32,001 bases of DNA from CBCPMX01 sp965120355 (GTDB lineage Bacteria; Bacillota; Clostridia; Oscillospirales; Oscillospiraceae): positions 1 to 32,001 of the forward strand of contig CBCPMX010000143.1 of the NCBI GenBank assembly GCA_965120355.1, read 5' to 3'. A program made the position numbers and the translations under genes. The first letter of the stretch is position 1; every line of letters begins with the position of its first letter. This document shows positions 15,484 to 24,703 of the stretch, piece after piece. The notes beneath the pieces are model-generated. The model had not been told where the DNA came from, searched no databases, and saw only the letters and a program-made list of their open reading frames with translations.

Positions 15484-15693
15484 ATTACGGATCACCGGCC
15501 CTTTTGGAAATTCGGAATTTGGGGTTCAGAATGCGGAACTGGCTCGGCGTGGAACGCGGTGCGCTTCGATCGCCGGCTTTGCCCATTTGGGTATCCGCGA
15601 GCCGCGGGCATCCAATCCAAGCCTGTCTCCGCACGCCCCCACCCGGAAGCAGCTCTCATTTCAGACGTTCTCCATTCTCAGAAAACCCCTGTC

Positions 15694-17685
15694 TCAGCTT
15701 CGCTTAAACTGTTTCTCCAGGAAACTCTGCGTCATGGTCACGCAGACCGGACGGCCATGGGGACAATATTTGATGTCGTCCCTGGTCAGGACCTCCCGCA
15801 CCAGCGCTTCGATTTCCTGGGGCGCGGTTACCCACCCCGCTTTGATGGCAGCTTTGCAGGCCACCGTGTGGAGCAGTTCGTCGCGCATGGATGCCGGGTC
15901 TGCCTGCTGGCCCTCCAGCAGCTTCCCGGCCAGCTCTGTCAGGGTGCTCTCCGCCTCCGACGGGTCCAGATCCGCCGGAACTTGCCGCAGCAATACATCG
16001 CCGTCTCCAAAGTCCTCCACAAAAAACCCGAATTGCTCCAGCAGCTCCCGGTTTTCCAGCACTGTGGCCGCTTCCTCTTTATTCAGGTTGGCGGCAACCG
16101 GCTGCAGGAGGCTCTGAGCCATGACAGCGTGCTGCTGGGCTTTCAGCTTTTCAAACAGGACCCGTTCGTGGGCCGCGTGCTTGTCAATGAACAGCACATG
16201 CTCCCCCTCTTCTACAATAATATAGGTGCGGAGGACCTCCCCCACCACACGCCAGGTCTGCGCCGGAGGCATGTCCAGCGTCTGCTGTTCCGGTTCCTGC
16301 ACAGGCGCCGCATCCGCTGTCTCCAAAGCCGGTTCCCGCTCCGGAGGCAGCGGCGGTTCCGGCGCGGCTGGCGGCGCTGCGGGGCGAGGCTTGTCAGAGC
16401 GGTAGGCGCTTCGAACACTGTCGCGGATGGGCAGTGCCGTTTCTCCTTCGCTGGCGGCGGGAACGGCTGTGCGGAAGACCCGTTCGGCCACCTCCGGAGA
16501 GGGCGCCTTGGGCGGCTGGGCCGTCAGGGCCTTGAACTGTTCCGCCGTCATGGTTTTGAAAAAGCCCTGTTTGGGCGCCGGGCCGCTGGCCGGCCGTCCC
16601 CCGGCGGCGTTGGACGGAGCCGAAGCCACCGCCGGACTTGCCTGCCCGACGGCGGCGGACTGGGCGCGGCCCACCGGCCGCATCTCCGGTTTGCCGGGCG
16701 TGCGGTTCAAAGCCGACAGGACGCCGTAATGGATGCAGTCGAACACGTCCTTTTCCGTCAGGAATTTGACCTCCGTTTTGGCTGGATGTACATTGACATC
16801 CACCGTGTCCAACGGCACCGTCAAGTGCAGGACGCAGGACGGAAAGCGGCCCACCATCATCTGATTTTGATACGCCTGCTCCAGCGCTGCGCCCAGTGTC
16901 TTGGACTTGATATAGCGGCCATTGACAAAGAAGTGCTGATAATTCCGGTTGCCGCGGGTGGCCGTGGGCTTGGAGACGTAGCCGGACACGGAAATCCGTT
17001 CCCATTTTCCCTCCACCGGCACCATGTCCATGGCCATCTGCCGGCCCAGGACGGCGTAAATGGCGCTGTAGAGCTTTCCATCGCCGGCGGTGCGCAGCTG
17101 CTCCTGGCCATCTTTGAGGAAACGGATCGCCACCTCCGGATGGGCCAGGGCCTGCCGCTGGACGACGCCCGCCACATTGCCGGCCTCCACACTGTCCCGC
17201 TTCATAAATTTCATCCGGGCAGGGGTGTTGTAAAACAGGTCCCGGACAATGATGGTGGTACCCACGGGGCACCCGGCCGGACCGCGCTCCGTCACCACTC
17301 CCGCGTCCAGATGCAGGGCCGTACCGGTCTCGCTGCCGGTCTCCCGGGTCATCAGATCAATCTTGGACACGGAGGCAATGGCTGCCAACGCCTCGCCCCG
17401 GAACCCCAGCGTCCCGATGGCCCCCAGCTGCGCTTCCGAATGCAGCTTACTGGTGGCGTGGCGCAGGAACGCCGTCTGAGCATCCTCCGGGGCCATGCCG
17501 CAGCCGTCGTCGGTGACACGGATAAACGTCATGCCGCCGTTTTGAATCTCCACCGTGACGGTGTGCGCCCCGGCGTCGATGGCGTTCTCCACCAGCTCCT
17601 TGACTACGGAGCCAGGTCGTTCCACCACTTCACCGGCGGCAATGAGATCTGCCAAATGGGACGGCATCTGTTGAATTTTTGCCAT
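15694..17685 (-). CDS. mutL: DNA mismatch repair protein MutL
   Basis: The 663-residue protein has the GHKL ATPase N-domain with ENAIDAGA, DDGCGM and GFRGEALAAIASV. A long Pro/Ala-rich linker (about 340-450) leads to the C-terminal endonuclease and dimerisation domain. The metal-binding motif, DQHA(x)2E in the family, reads DKHAAHER here, and ACKAAIKAG and CPHGRP are present. The latter two and the retained D-H-E residues indicate a nicking MutL, as expected in bacteria without MutH. MutL couples mismatch recognition by MutS to strand removal. ATG 17685 has AAAGGAG seven bases upstream; the gene follows the deaminase-like gene by 34 bases. Confidence 0.97.
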   Translation of the reverse strand: MAKIQQMPSHLADLIAAGEVVERPGSVVKELVENAIDAGAHTVTVEIQNGGMTFIRVTDDGCGMAPEDAQTAFLRHATSKLHSEAQLGAIGTLGFRGEALAAIASVSKIDLMTRETGSETGTALHLDAGVVTERGPAGCPVGTTIIVRDLFYNTPARMKFMKRDSVEAGNVAGVVQRQALAHPEVAIRFLKDGQEQLRTAGDGKLYSAIYAVLGRQMAMDMVPVEGKWERISVSGYVSKPTATRGNRNYQHFFVNGRYIKSKTLGAALEQAYQNQMMVGRFPSCVLHLTVPLDTVDVNVHPAKTEVKFLTEKDVFDCIHYGVLSALNRTPGKPEMRPVGRAQSAAVGQASPAVASAPSNAAGGRPASGPAPKQGFFKTMTAEQFKALTAQPPKAPSPEVAERVFRTAVPAASEGETALPIRDSVRSAYRSDKPRPAAPPAAPEPPLPPEREPALETADAAPVQEPEQQTLDMPPAQTWRVVGEVLRTYIIVEEGEHVLFIDKHAAHERVLFEKLKAQQHAVMAQSLLQPVAANLNKEEAATVLENRELLEQFGFFVEDFGDGDVLLRQVPADLDPSEAESTLTELAGKLLEGQQADPASMRDELLHTVACKAAIKAGWVTAPQEIEALVREVLTRDDIKYCPHGRPVCVTMTQSFLEKQFKRS

Positions 17686-17719
17686 GGCGCGGCTCCTTTC
17701 CCGGTTTCCTTGCACCTTC

Positions 17720-18154
17720 TCAATCCTCAAAATGCTCCAGCTCCTGCGGCGGATAGGCCCGCGACCAATGGTAGGGCTGAAGCTCCTTTAGCGGGACAAA
17801 CAGCAGAGAATGATCCCCGGTGGTCACTGCCACCTGCACCTCTTCGCCCCAATAGCGCAGCCGCTCCTGACAAATCCCGCAGGGCGACAGCACTTCAAAG
17901 GGCGACTGTTCGTCCTCCCGTACCAGGCACAGGCAGTGGGTCACCCGCTCGTGGTACTTATGCGCCTCCAGCATTGCGCCAGTCTCAATACAGAGGATTG
18001 CAGAGGCGTTGGCCGTCTCAATGCACACGCTTGTATAATAATTCCCATTCTCCGTATGGACCACACCTGCGCCGCCCCAGCCTTTGGGATAGCGTTTTTC
18101 AATCAGCGCAACTGCCCTTTTGTATAGTTCCTGTTCAATTTCTGGATTTCTCAA
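17720..18154 (-). CDS. Cytidine-deaminase-like zinc hydrolase
   Basis: The 144-residue protein has the cytidine deaminase fold signatures: SAILCIETGAMLEAHKY, where C and E stand for the (H/C)xE zinc/proton shuttle motif, and SPCGICQERLRYWG for PCxxC. Cytidine and blasticidin-S deaminases share this pattern; the substrate is not certain. It probably starts at TTG 18154 with AAGGAAG about seven bases upstream; no ATG is suitably placed. The gene lies between the CPBP protease and mutL, 34 bases before mutL. A deaminase among repair genes could act in nucleotide salvage, but that is only position-based. Confidence 0.85.
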   Translation of the reverse strand: MRNPEIEQELYKRAVALIEKRYPKGWGGAGVVHTENGNYYTSVCIETANASAILCIETGAMLEAHKYHERVTHCLCLVREDEQSPFEVLSPCGICQERLRYWGEEVQVAVTTGDHSLLFVPLKELQPYHWSRAYPPQELEHFED

Positions 18155-18179
18155 CTGAGCGCTTCCTTCCTTTATGCGT

Positions 18180-18196
18180 GTCCGGCTGCGCCGGAT
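18180..18196. other. Small GC hairpin between CPBP gene and deaminase gene
   Basis: TCCGGC and GCCGGA flank a 3-base loop. There is no T-tract on the minus strand, so it is not a standard terminator; it may stabilise or process the mRNA. Confidence 0.3.
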
Positions 18197-18264
18197 TGCG
18201 GGCAAGGTGCGGCCCACCCCATACCAAACCAACCATTCACAACCACCAGCTCGGCCCGGCCCCA

Positions 18265-18963
18265 TCAACCCCCAATTATGCCCAAACTAATGCCATTGAG
18301 AATTGCGTGCAGGACAATCGGCCCCCACAGATTCCCGCTTTTTTCATACGTCCAGGCCATGGCAATGCCCGCCGGAACGTATTGCAGCGCGCTGAACAGC
18401 AGCGTCAGCGGAGATGCCGCCAAAACGTACTGCCACAGGTGCATAGCCGAAAACAGCAAAATGGACACCACATACGCCGCAATGCGGTTGTACCGGCGCA
18501 GATTGCCGAAAATCAATCCCCGCACCAGCGTCTCCTCCACCAGCGGCCCCAGCAGCACTGAGCACACCACCATGGCCCGGAAGCTGGATGTCGCCATGGA
18601 ACTGACCGTAGCGTCGTTGGGATTTACCAGGGTGGGAGCCAGCCACTCCAACAGGAGGTTCACCAGGAAATTGCCCACATAGTACAGGGCAAAGCCCAGC
18701 ACCAGCGCCTGGAGAAAGCCCCAGAAATTCCGCCCGATGTTGCGGAAGGACGCAGCCAGAGTCCGGTGAAAAATCACCACAATCGCGATGAAATTCAGAT
18801 AAAAATAGCACAGATTGATGTTGATCAGTGTCCCGCTCAGCCCCAATTTCTGAAACACCCACGGCAGAATCAGGGACCAGAGCACCAGATAAAACGGCAG
18901 ATAACACAGACCGGCCACAATCTCCGCCGTCGTCATCGCCGCATCCAGAGCTTTGTTTTTCAA
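18265..18963 (-). CDS. CPBP-family intramembrane metalloprotease
   Basis: The 232-residue polytopic membrane protein has seven or so hydrophobic segments and the CPBP (Abi) motifs: EE at 143-144 with R148 (LVEETLVRGLIF), H175 (FSAMHLWQ), and H219 with N223 (VLHAILNG). These residues are the proposed metal-binding active site of the family, which includes Rce1-like CAAX proteases and bacteriocin self-immunity proteins. No bacteriocin or peptide gene is close, so the substrate is unknown. The start is TTG 18963 with AGGGGG eight bases upstream, 12 bases after the mutS stop codon, so it is co-transcribed with mutS. Confidence 0.9.
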   Translation of the reverse strand: MKNKALDAAMTTAEIVAGLCYLPFYLVLWSLILPWVFQKLGLSGTLININLCYFYLNFIAIVVIFHRTLAASFRNIGRNFWGFLQALVLGFALYYVGNFLVNLLLEWLAPTLVNPNDATVSSMATSSFRAMVVCSVLLGPLVEETLVRGLIFGNLRRYNRIAAYVVSILLFSAMHLWQYVLAASPLTLLFSALQYVPAGIAMAWTYEKSGNLWGPIVLHAILNGISLGIIGG

Positions 18964-18975
18964 GGTGGGTTCCCC

Positions 18976-21585
18976 CTATTGCAGCATCTGCTTGAGTTCG
19001 TAGAGCACATTCATGGCCTCAATGGGCGTCAGCGTTTCCACAGAAATGGCCTCCAGCCGCTGCCGCACCCGTTCCGCCCCCATATCCAGCATGGACACCT
19101 GCTCCTGTTCCGCCTGTTTGGGAGGCGGTGCGGCAGTTTTCGGGCCGTTGCCGCTCTCCAGCTCCTTCAAAAACGTCCTTGCCCGGCTCAGCACCCTGTC
19201 CGGCAGCCCCGCCAGCTTCGCCACCTCAATGCCAAAGGACTCGTCAGCAGCTCCCGGCACAATGCGGCGCAGGAACACCACATCATCGCCTCGTTTTTTC
19301 ACGGCAATGTTGTAATTCTTCACGCCCTGCAGCTGATCGGCCATGGCCGTCAGCTCATGATAGTGGGTGGCGAACAGGGTCTTGGCTCCCAGCCGCTTTT
19401 TATCTGCGGCGTATTCCAGGACTGCCCGGGCGATGGCCATACCGTCAAAGGTGGAGGTGCCGCGGCCAATCTCGTCCAGAATCAGCAGGCTCCGGGGCGT
19501 GGCGTGTTTCAGAATTTCGGACACCTCGTTCATTTCCACCATGAAGGTGGACTGGCCGGAAGTCAGGTCATCGGACGCACCGATGCGGGTGAACACCCGG
19601 TCTACGACGCCGATGCGGGCCGACCGGGCCGGCACAAAGGACCCGATCTGCGCCATGATGACAATCAGCGCCACTTGCCGCATATAGGTGGATTTGCCGG
19701 CCATATTGGGACCGGTGAGAATGGCAACCCGGTCGGACTCCTGGTTCAGGGTCGTATCATTGGGGACAAAAAGGCTGTCCTTCAGCACCTGCTCCACCAC
19801 AGGATGGCGGCCCTCGGAAATGCAGATTTCCCCGGACAGATCAATCTCCGGCTTGCAGTAGCCCTGCTTCACTGCCACCTCGGCAAAGCTGCACAGCACA
19901 TCCGCTGCCGCGGCTGCCTGGGCCGTCAGCTGCACACGGGCGCTTTGGCCGGACACATGCTTGCGGATCTGGTTGAAATCGTCATACTCCATGGCCGTAA
20001 TGCGGTCTTTGGCGGTTAGAACCGTGTTTTCCAGTTCTTTTAGCTCCTGGGTAATGAAGCGCTCGGCGTTGGTCAGGGTCTGCTTGCGGATATAGTCCTC
20101 CGGCACCTGGTCCAGATAGGACTTGGATACTTCGATGTAATAGCCGAAAACCCGATTGTAGCGGACTTTCAGGCTCTTGATGCCAGTGCGCTCCTTCTCT
20201 CTGGCCTCGATGGCGGCAATGCTGCCCTTGCCGCCATCGCGGATCTCCCGCAGGCGGTCCAATTCCTGGTCATAGCCCTGGCGGATCATACCGCCCTCCC
20301 GGACTGTAAAGGGAGGGTCGTCCTCAATGGCGCTGCAAATCAGCTCCCGCAGATCCTCCAGCGGGTCCAGTGCCGCCACCAGTTCTTTGAGCAGCGTGGA
20401 CTCAAACCCCTCCAACAGGGTGCGCAGTTCCGGCAGGGGCGCCGCGCCGTTGGCCAGAGACAGCAGATCCCGGGCATTGGCGGTGCCGGTCACAATGCGG
20501 GCCATGACCCGCTCCAGATCGGATATCTCATGCAGCAGCCGGCGCAGTTCTTCCCGCTCGACAGTGTGCTCCGTCAGTTCTTCCACAGCGTTCAGCCGCT
20601 TGCCGATGGCCGCTGGAGACAGCAGGGGCTTTTCCAGCCAGCTGCGCAGCAGCCGTCCACCCATAGCGGTGCGGGTCTTATCCAGCACCCACAGCAGGCT
20701 CCCCCGTTTTTCCTTGGAACGGAAGGTTTCCGTCAGCTCCAGATTCCGGCGGGCGGTCAGATCCAGTTCCATAAATTTACCGGAGACGTAATAGCTGATC
20801 TCCCGGATATGGCCCAGATCAGCTTTCTGGGCATCCATCAACGTGACCAGCAGCGCGCCTGCAGCCCGGAGCACATGCGGGCAGGCCGTCAGGCCCAGCT
20901 GCTCGATCTGCGCTTCGCCGAACTGGCGGCAGGCCACCTCCCGGGCCGCCTCCAAGTCGAACAGGCTCTCCGCGCCGGTCTCATGGCAGCACTTCAGCTT
21001 GTCGTCCAACACAGCGCACAACTCCGCATGGGACGCGGCCTCACCGCCCAGCAGCACCTCCGAAGGGGAAAACCGCCCCAGCTCATTGACAATCTTGTCC
21101 GCCGCCGCCTCGCCCGTGGCCTGGGTGGCATAAAACACGCCAGTGGACACGTCACATAGACACAACCCCCACTGCCCTGCCTCGCAGAACACACAGGCGA
21201 AGTAATTGTTCCGGCTCTCGTCCAGCATGGAGCTCTCGGTAACGGTGCCGGGCGTGACGATGCGAATGATATCCCGCTGTACCAGGCCCTTGGCCGTGGC
21301 CGGATCCTCCATCTGTTCACAAATAGCAACCTTGTATCCCTTCGCCACCAAGCGGGCAATATAGCTCTCCGAGGAGTGATAGGGCACGCCGCACATAGGG
21401 GTTCGTTCGTCTTCCGGCTTGCCGCGGTCGCGGGTCGTCAGGGTCAGATCCAATTCCCGGGAAGCCAGCTGCGCGTCCTCGTTGAACATCTCATAGAAGT
21501 CGCCCAGGCGGAAAAACAATATGCAGTCGGGATTGCGTTCCTTGATCTCCCGGTACTGCTTCATCATGGGCGTCAGCTCTGCCAT
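18976..21585 (-). CDS. mutS: DNA mismatch repair protein MutS
   Basis: The 869-residue protein recognises mismatches. The N-terminal mismatch-binding domain has FFRLGDFYEMF with the Phe-x-Glu reading head (F-Y-E). The C-terminal ATPase has Walker A GPNMAGKST (625-633), Walker B LLILDEIGRGTSTFDG and ATHYHELT. The C-terminal end carries the helix-turn-helix dimerisation region (LTPIEAMNVLYELKQML). ATG 21585 has AGGAG seven bases upstream. It lies 57 bases after miaB, the order seen in many Bacillota, and its partner mutL is two genes downstream. Confidence 0.98.
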   Translation of the reverse strand: MAELTPMMKQYREIKERNPDCILFFRLGDFYEMFNEDAQLASRELDLTLTTRDRGKPEDERTPMCGVPYHSSESYIARLVAKGYKVAICEQMEDPATAKGLVQRDIIRIVTPGTVTESSMLDESRNNYFACVFCEAGQWGLCLCDVSTGVFYATQATGEAAADKIVNELGRFSPSEVLLGGEAASHAELCAVLDDKLKCCHETGAESLFDLEAAREVACRQFGEAQIEQLGLTACPHVLRAAGALLVTLMDAQKADLGHIREISYYVSGKFMELDLTARRNLELTETFRSKEKRGSLLWVLDKTRTAMGGRLLRSWLEKPLLSPAAIGKRLNAVEELTEHTVEREELRRLLHEISDLERVMARIVTGTANARDLLSLANGAAPLPELRTLLEGFESTLLKELVAALDPLEDLRELICSAIEDDPPFTVREGGMIRQGYDQELDRLREIRDGGKGSIAAIEAREKERTGIKSLKVRYNRVFGYYIEVSKSYLDQVPEDYIRKQTLTNAERFITQELKELENTVLTAKDRITAMEYDDFNQIRKHVSGQSARVQLTAQAAAAADVLCSFAEVAVKQGYCKPEIDLSGEICISEGRHPVVEQVLKDSLFVPNDTTLNQESDRVAILTGPNMAGKSTYMRQVALIVIMAQIGSFVPARSARIGVVDRVFTRIGASDDLTSGQSTFMVEMNEVSEILKHATPRSLLILDEIGRGTSTFDGMAIARAVLEYAADKKRLGAKTLFATHYHELTAMADQLQGVKNYNIAVKKRGDDVVFLRRIVPGAADESFGIEVAKLAGLPDRVLSRARTFLKELESGNGPKTAAPPPKQAEQEQVSMLDMGAERVRQRLEAISVETLTPIEAMNVLYELKQMLQ

Positions 21586-21642
21586 GTTCGCACTCCTTTC
21601 TGTTTTTATATAATTCGAATCGCGGGTTTCTGCGGGCCGCCA

Positions 21643-23067
21643 TCAGCAGGGGGCACAAGCATCACCATCTACGTTTCCAATCAACGACCAGGTGTTGCTA
21701 TCCACAATTCTCACATTCTGGAATGTCCCCACCAAGCTGTCCTGCCCCGGCAGGCGCACCAGCCGTCCGCCGGAGGTACGGGCCGTCAGTACATCGCCGT
21801 CCCGTCCGTCAATGAGGCAGCGCTGAACGGTGCCCACATATGCGGCGTGTTTCTCCTCAGAGATCCGGTTCTGTGTCTCCACCAGCCGGTCAAACCAGCT
21901 CTGCTTTTCCGCGCGGGAGAATGGGTCCGGCAGCTCCGCCGCCGGCGTACCCTTGCGGGGCGAATAGATAAAAGTGAACAGGGCGTCATACCGCACCCGC
22001 TCCACCAGATGCAGGGTATCTTCAAATTCGGCCTCTGTCTCCCCGGGGAAGCCCACAATCACGTCGCTGGTCAGCACGATGTCCGGCATCACCTGGCGGG
22101 CATAGTCCACCAGCTCCAGATATTGGGCCGCTGTATAGCGGCGGTTCATGGCTTTCAGCACCCGGTCATTGCCGGCCTGGAAGGGCAAATGCATATGCCG
22201 GGCAATCTTGGGATTGCCGGCCATGGTGTCAAACAGCTTGTGTGTGGCGTCCTTGGGATGACTCGTCATGAAGCGCACCACAAAGTCGCCCTCCAGCGCC
22301 GCGATCTGGCCCAGCAAATCTGCAAAATCCATTCCCAAGCCCAAATCCTTGCCATAGGAATTGACGTTCTGACCCAGGAGTGTGATGTCTTTGTAGCCGG
22401 CGGCGATGAGCTGCCGCGCCTCAGCCACAATGTCCTCCGGCAGGCGGCTGCGCTCCCGGCCCCGCACATAGGGGACAATGCAGTAGGAGCAGAAATTGTT
22501 GCACCCGTACATGATGGAAATCCATGCCTTGACACCGTCCTGCCGCAGCATGGGCAGGCCCTCGGCAATGGCCCCGTCAGAATCCTCGGTAAAAAACGCC
22601 CGCTTGTTGGTCAGCAGCACCCGCTGCAAAAGCTCCGGAAACCGCCACAGATGATGGGTGGAAAACACACCGTCCACATGGACATAGCTTTTTTGGATCC
22701 GCTCCACCACATGGGGCTGGCCCATCATACAGCCGCACAGGAAGATCTTCTGACCCGGGTGCCGGCGCTTGGTATGCACCAACGCGCCCACATTGCCAAA
22801 AACCCGCTGCTCAGCGTGCTCCCGAACGGCACAGGTGTTCATGAGAACCAGATCTGCCCCCTCAGCCTCTTCCGCCATTGTGTAGCCGCACTCCAGCAAC
22901 ATCCCGCGCAGCTGCTCTGAATCCGCCTCATTCTGCTGGCAGCCGTAGGTGACGACCCAAGCCGTCGGGGTTCTGCCCCTTCTGTGCCAAAAGTCCGCAA
23001 TTTGATGACAAATGTCCTGCTGGCGTTCCAGCTGCTGTTGTGGAATGACCGGTGTTTTGCGCTCCAA
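21643..23067 (-). CDS. miaB: tRNA-2-methylthio-N6-dimethylallyladenosine synthase MiaB
   Basis: The 474-residue enzyme is a radical-SAM methylthiotransferase that converts i6A37 to ms2i6A37 in tRNA. The N-terminal UPF0004 domain holds a second cluster with C43 (YGCQQNEADSE), C79 (NTCAVRE) and C113 (LCGCM). The radical-SAM CxxxCxxC is C189, C193, C196 (YGCNNFCSYCIVPYVRGRE). A TRAM RNA-binding domain closes the protein. I chose TTG 23067 because GGAGGG lies seven bases upstream; the TTG eight codons earlier has no site. It is the first gene of the long run, with a good promoter just upstream. Confidence 0.95.
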   Translation of the reverse strand: MERKTPVIPQQQLERQQDICHQIADFWHRRGRTPTAWVVTYGCQQNEADSEQLRGMLLECGYTMAEEAEGADLVLMNTCAVREHAEQRVFGNVGALVHTKRRHPGQKIFLCGCMMGQPHVVERIQKSYVHVDGVFSTHHLWRFPELLQRVLLTNKRAFFTEDSDGAIAEGLPMLRQDGVKAWISIMYGCNNFCSYCIVPYVRGRERSRLPEDIVAEARQLIAAGYKDITLLGQNVNSYGKDLGLGMDFADLLGQIAALEGDFVVRFMTSHPKDATHKLFDTMAGNPKIARHMHLPFQAGNDRVLKAMNRRYTAAQYLELVDYARQVMPDIVLTSDVIVGFPGETEAEFEDTLHLVERVRYDALFTFIYSPRKGTPAAELPDPFSRAEKQSWFDRLVETQNRISEEKHAAYVGTVQRCLIDGRDGDVLTARTSGGRLVRLPGQDSLVGTFQNVRIVDSNTWSLIGNVDGDACAPC

Positions 23068-23103
23068 AGCGTGTCCCTCCGTTGTAAACAATCATAATGT
23101 GTA

Positions 23104-23132
23104 ATTGTATCAGTTTTTTCGCCGCTTTTCAA
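23104..23132 (-). promoter_or_regulatory. Sigma-A-like promoter of the miaB-mutS-...-divIVA run
   Basis: TTGAAA (23127-23132), 17 bases, TACAAT (23104-23109) on the minus strand, 37 bases before the chosen miaB start. The next gaps downstream are mostly short until hfq, supporting one long transcript. Confidence 0.78.
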
Positions 23133-23259
23133 GTCTATACGCACAGGCGCAGTATTTTTGCCTGTAGGGTTGCAATACATCTTGGACAAGAGGAAAAGAA
23201 GCGCGCAGTCTCACGGGGACAGCGGCTTCCCCGCATCACGCGAGCGGCAGAAAAAACAC

Positions 23260-23288
23260 GCAGAGCCCGCGCTTGGCACGGGCTCTGC
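23260..23288 (-). terminator. Terminator of the SDR-cupin unit
   Basis: A perfect 10-bp stem (23260-23269 with 23279-23288) is followed by GTGTTTTTTC on the minus strand, a good U-run. It is 30 bases after the SDR stop codon. Confidence 0.85.
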
Positions 23289-23318
23289 AGCTTGTACAAT
23301 GCTTATAAGTATGCCGGA

Positions 23319-24191
23319 TCAGGAGGTAGCAACCAGGCCGCCATCGGGATAGATGGAGGAAGCGGTGACCATGTCAGAAGCGGCAGAGGCCAAGAAGATG
23401 GCGGGGCCAACCACGTCAATCTCATAGCCAATACGCTGAGCGGGCAGCGGCGCAGCAATGTTGTTGCGGGCAGTCTCATCGGGAGGCAGCTTGCCGACCA
23501 TCATCGGAGTGTAGGTGATGGTGGGGCCAATCAGGTTGACCTGGATGTTGGGACGCAGGTCAGCCGCAAAGGCCTTGGTCAGCATCTCCACAGCACCCTT
23601 GGTGGTGTTGTAGGGGACGTTGCCGCCGCCGCCGTTGGCCACGGCACGGATGCCGCGGACAGAACCGAAGTTGATAATCTTGCCATAGCCCTTGTTCAGG
23701 TTGGGCTGGCCCGCCTCGTAGGGAACGAACTCCTCGCCGTCCAGGTTATGGTCCTTCATCCAGTTGCCGAAGTACTTGCAGGTGAACATCAGGGAAGTGA
23801 TGTTGGTGTGCAGCATCTTCTCAAAGTAGTCCGTGTCGATCTCCCAGGACCACATCTTCTGGTTGATACCTTGAGCGTTGACCAGGATGTCGCAGCCGCC
23901 CAGGCCCTCAGCGCCGACCGTGTAGTCGAGCATTTTCTTGACGGTCTCTTCGTCACCGGCGTCGCCAGCATAATATGTGACTTTCACGCCAGGGGCAGCC
24001 ACCTTCTCGATCTCGGCCTTGGCCTCGATCAGAGCGGACTCACGGCGGGAAGAAATCAGAACATCGCAGCCATTGGCAGCAAAACCTTCGGCAACAGCCT
24101 TACCAAAGCCGCCGGCGCCGCCGATGATGACGGCCTTCTTACCGGAGATGTCAAACATCTTGGTCAGATCGCCATTATAAATTTTCGGCAT
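23319..24191 (-). CDS. SDR-family NAD(P)-dependent oxidoreductase
   Basis: The 290-residue protein is a classical short-chain dehydrogenase. The nucleotide-binding glycine motif is GGAGGFG (24-30), NAQG follows at 105-108, and the catalytic set is S177, Y194 and K198 (YNTTK). The C-terminal SDMVTASSIYPDGGLVATS is usual for this group. It resembles gluconate 5-dehydrogenase and related sugar-acid or polyol dehydrogenases, but the substrate is not settled. ATG 24191 has AAGGAG nine bases upstream. It lies 62 bases downstream of a cupin gene and shares its promoter and terminator, so the two may act on one substrate. Confidence 0.93.
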   Translation of the reverse strand: MPKIYNGDLTKMFDISGKKAVIIGGAGGFGKAVAEGFAANGCDVLISSRRESALIEAKAEIEKVAAPGVKVTYYAGDAGDEETVKKMLDYTVGAEGLGGCDILVNAQGINQKMWSWEIDTDYFEKMLHTNITSLMFTCKYFGNWMKDHNLDGEEFVPYEAGQPNLNKGYGKIINFGSVRGIRAVANGGGGNVPYNTTKGAVEMLTKAFAADLRPNIQVNLIGPTITYTPMMVGKLPPDETARNNIAAPLPAQRIGYEIDVVGPAIFLASAASDMVTASSIYPDGGLVATS

Positions 24192-24253
24192 TTTGCATTA
24201 CTCCTTATTATGATATTATTCAGAGCCGGATTTCCGGCAGATGAATCGGGGTC

Positions 24254-24619
24254 TTATTGCTGGGGAGGCAGAAGTGCGACCAGCATCTGGGTCACAGTGT
24301 TGCCGGTATTGGTGACGGACTTGGGGCAGCCGCCGCAGCAGTGGAAGGAATCGCCAGCATGCAGAACGGTCTCGCAGTCCTCAGTCTTCAGAGTCATCTC
24401 ACCCTCCAGGATGTAGTAGATGGACTCCAGGGGGTTGGCGCCGTAGTCGCAGCCGCCGCCGGGGACAAAGTAGGTGATGCCCATGATCATCTTGCCGCCG
24501 TCAACGTCGGCAGGATCATGCAGACGGGTGGGAACGCACTCGTTGTGGCCGGGAGCAGTGTAGGAGTAGACGGTAGAACCTTCCACGCCTTTCTTTCTCT
24601 GGATCTTGTACTGAGCCAT
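24254..24619 (-). CDS. Cysteine-rich cupin-domain protein
   Basis: The 121-residue protein is a single cupin barrel. Motif 1 is PGGGCDYGANPLESIYYILEGE: the glutamate and glycine are kept, but the two histidines that bind metal in typical cupins are missing. Motif 2 contains HCCGGC (93-98) before SVTNTG. Cysteines occur at 28, 57, 82, 94, 95 and 98. It may bind metal or haem by sulfur, or be a non-metal ligand binder; this is inference. ATG 24619 has AAAGGAAG about nine bases upstream. It pairs with the SDR gene downstream. Confidence 0.88.
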   Translation of the reverse strand: MAQYKIQRKKGVEGSTVYSYTAPGHNECVPTRLHDPADVDGGKMIMGITYFVPGGGCDYGANPLESIYYILEGEMTLKTEDCETVLHAGDSFHCCGGCPKSVTNTGNTVTQMLVALLPPQQ

Positions 24620-24703
24620 GGTAAACAGCTTCCTTTCAAAATAAAGTAGGGCCTCTGGCAACGGGAACAGGCCCGCACGCCAGAATATCATTACCTACTT
24701 ATT

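Noticed and set aside
15022..18561. A 1,179-codon open frame on the plus strand
   Set aside because: It lies antisense to miaA, mutL and the deaminase-like gene, all with clear family motifs. Its product is rich in H, R, Q and P with no recognisable domain, as expected from GC-biased codon use on the other strand.
18265..18963. CPBP protease as a bacteriocin immunity gene
   Set aside because: No peptide, transporter or modification gene is nearby, and it is embedded 12 bases after mutS, so an immunity role has no contextual support.
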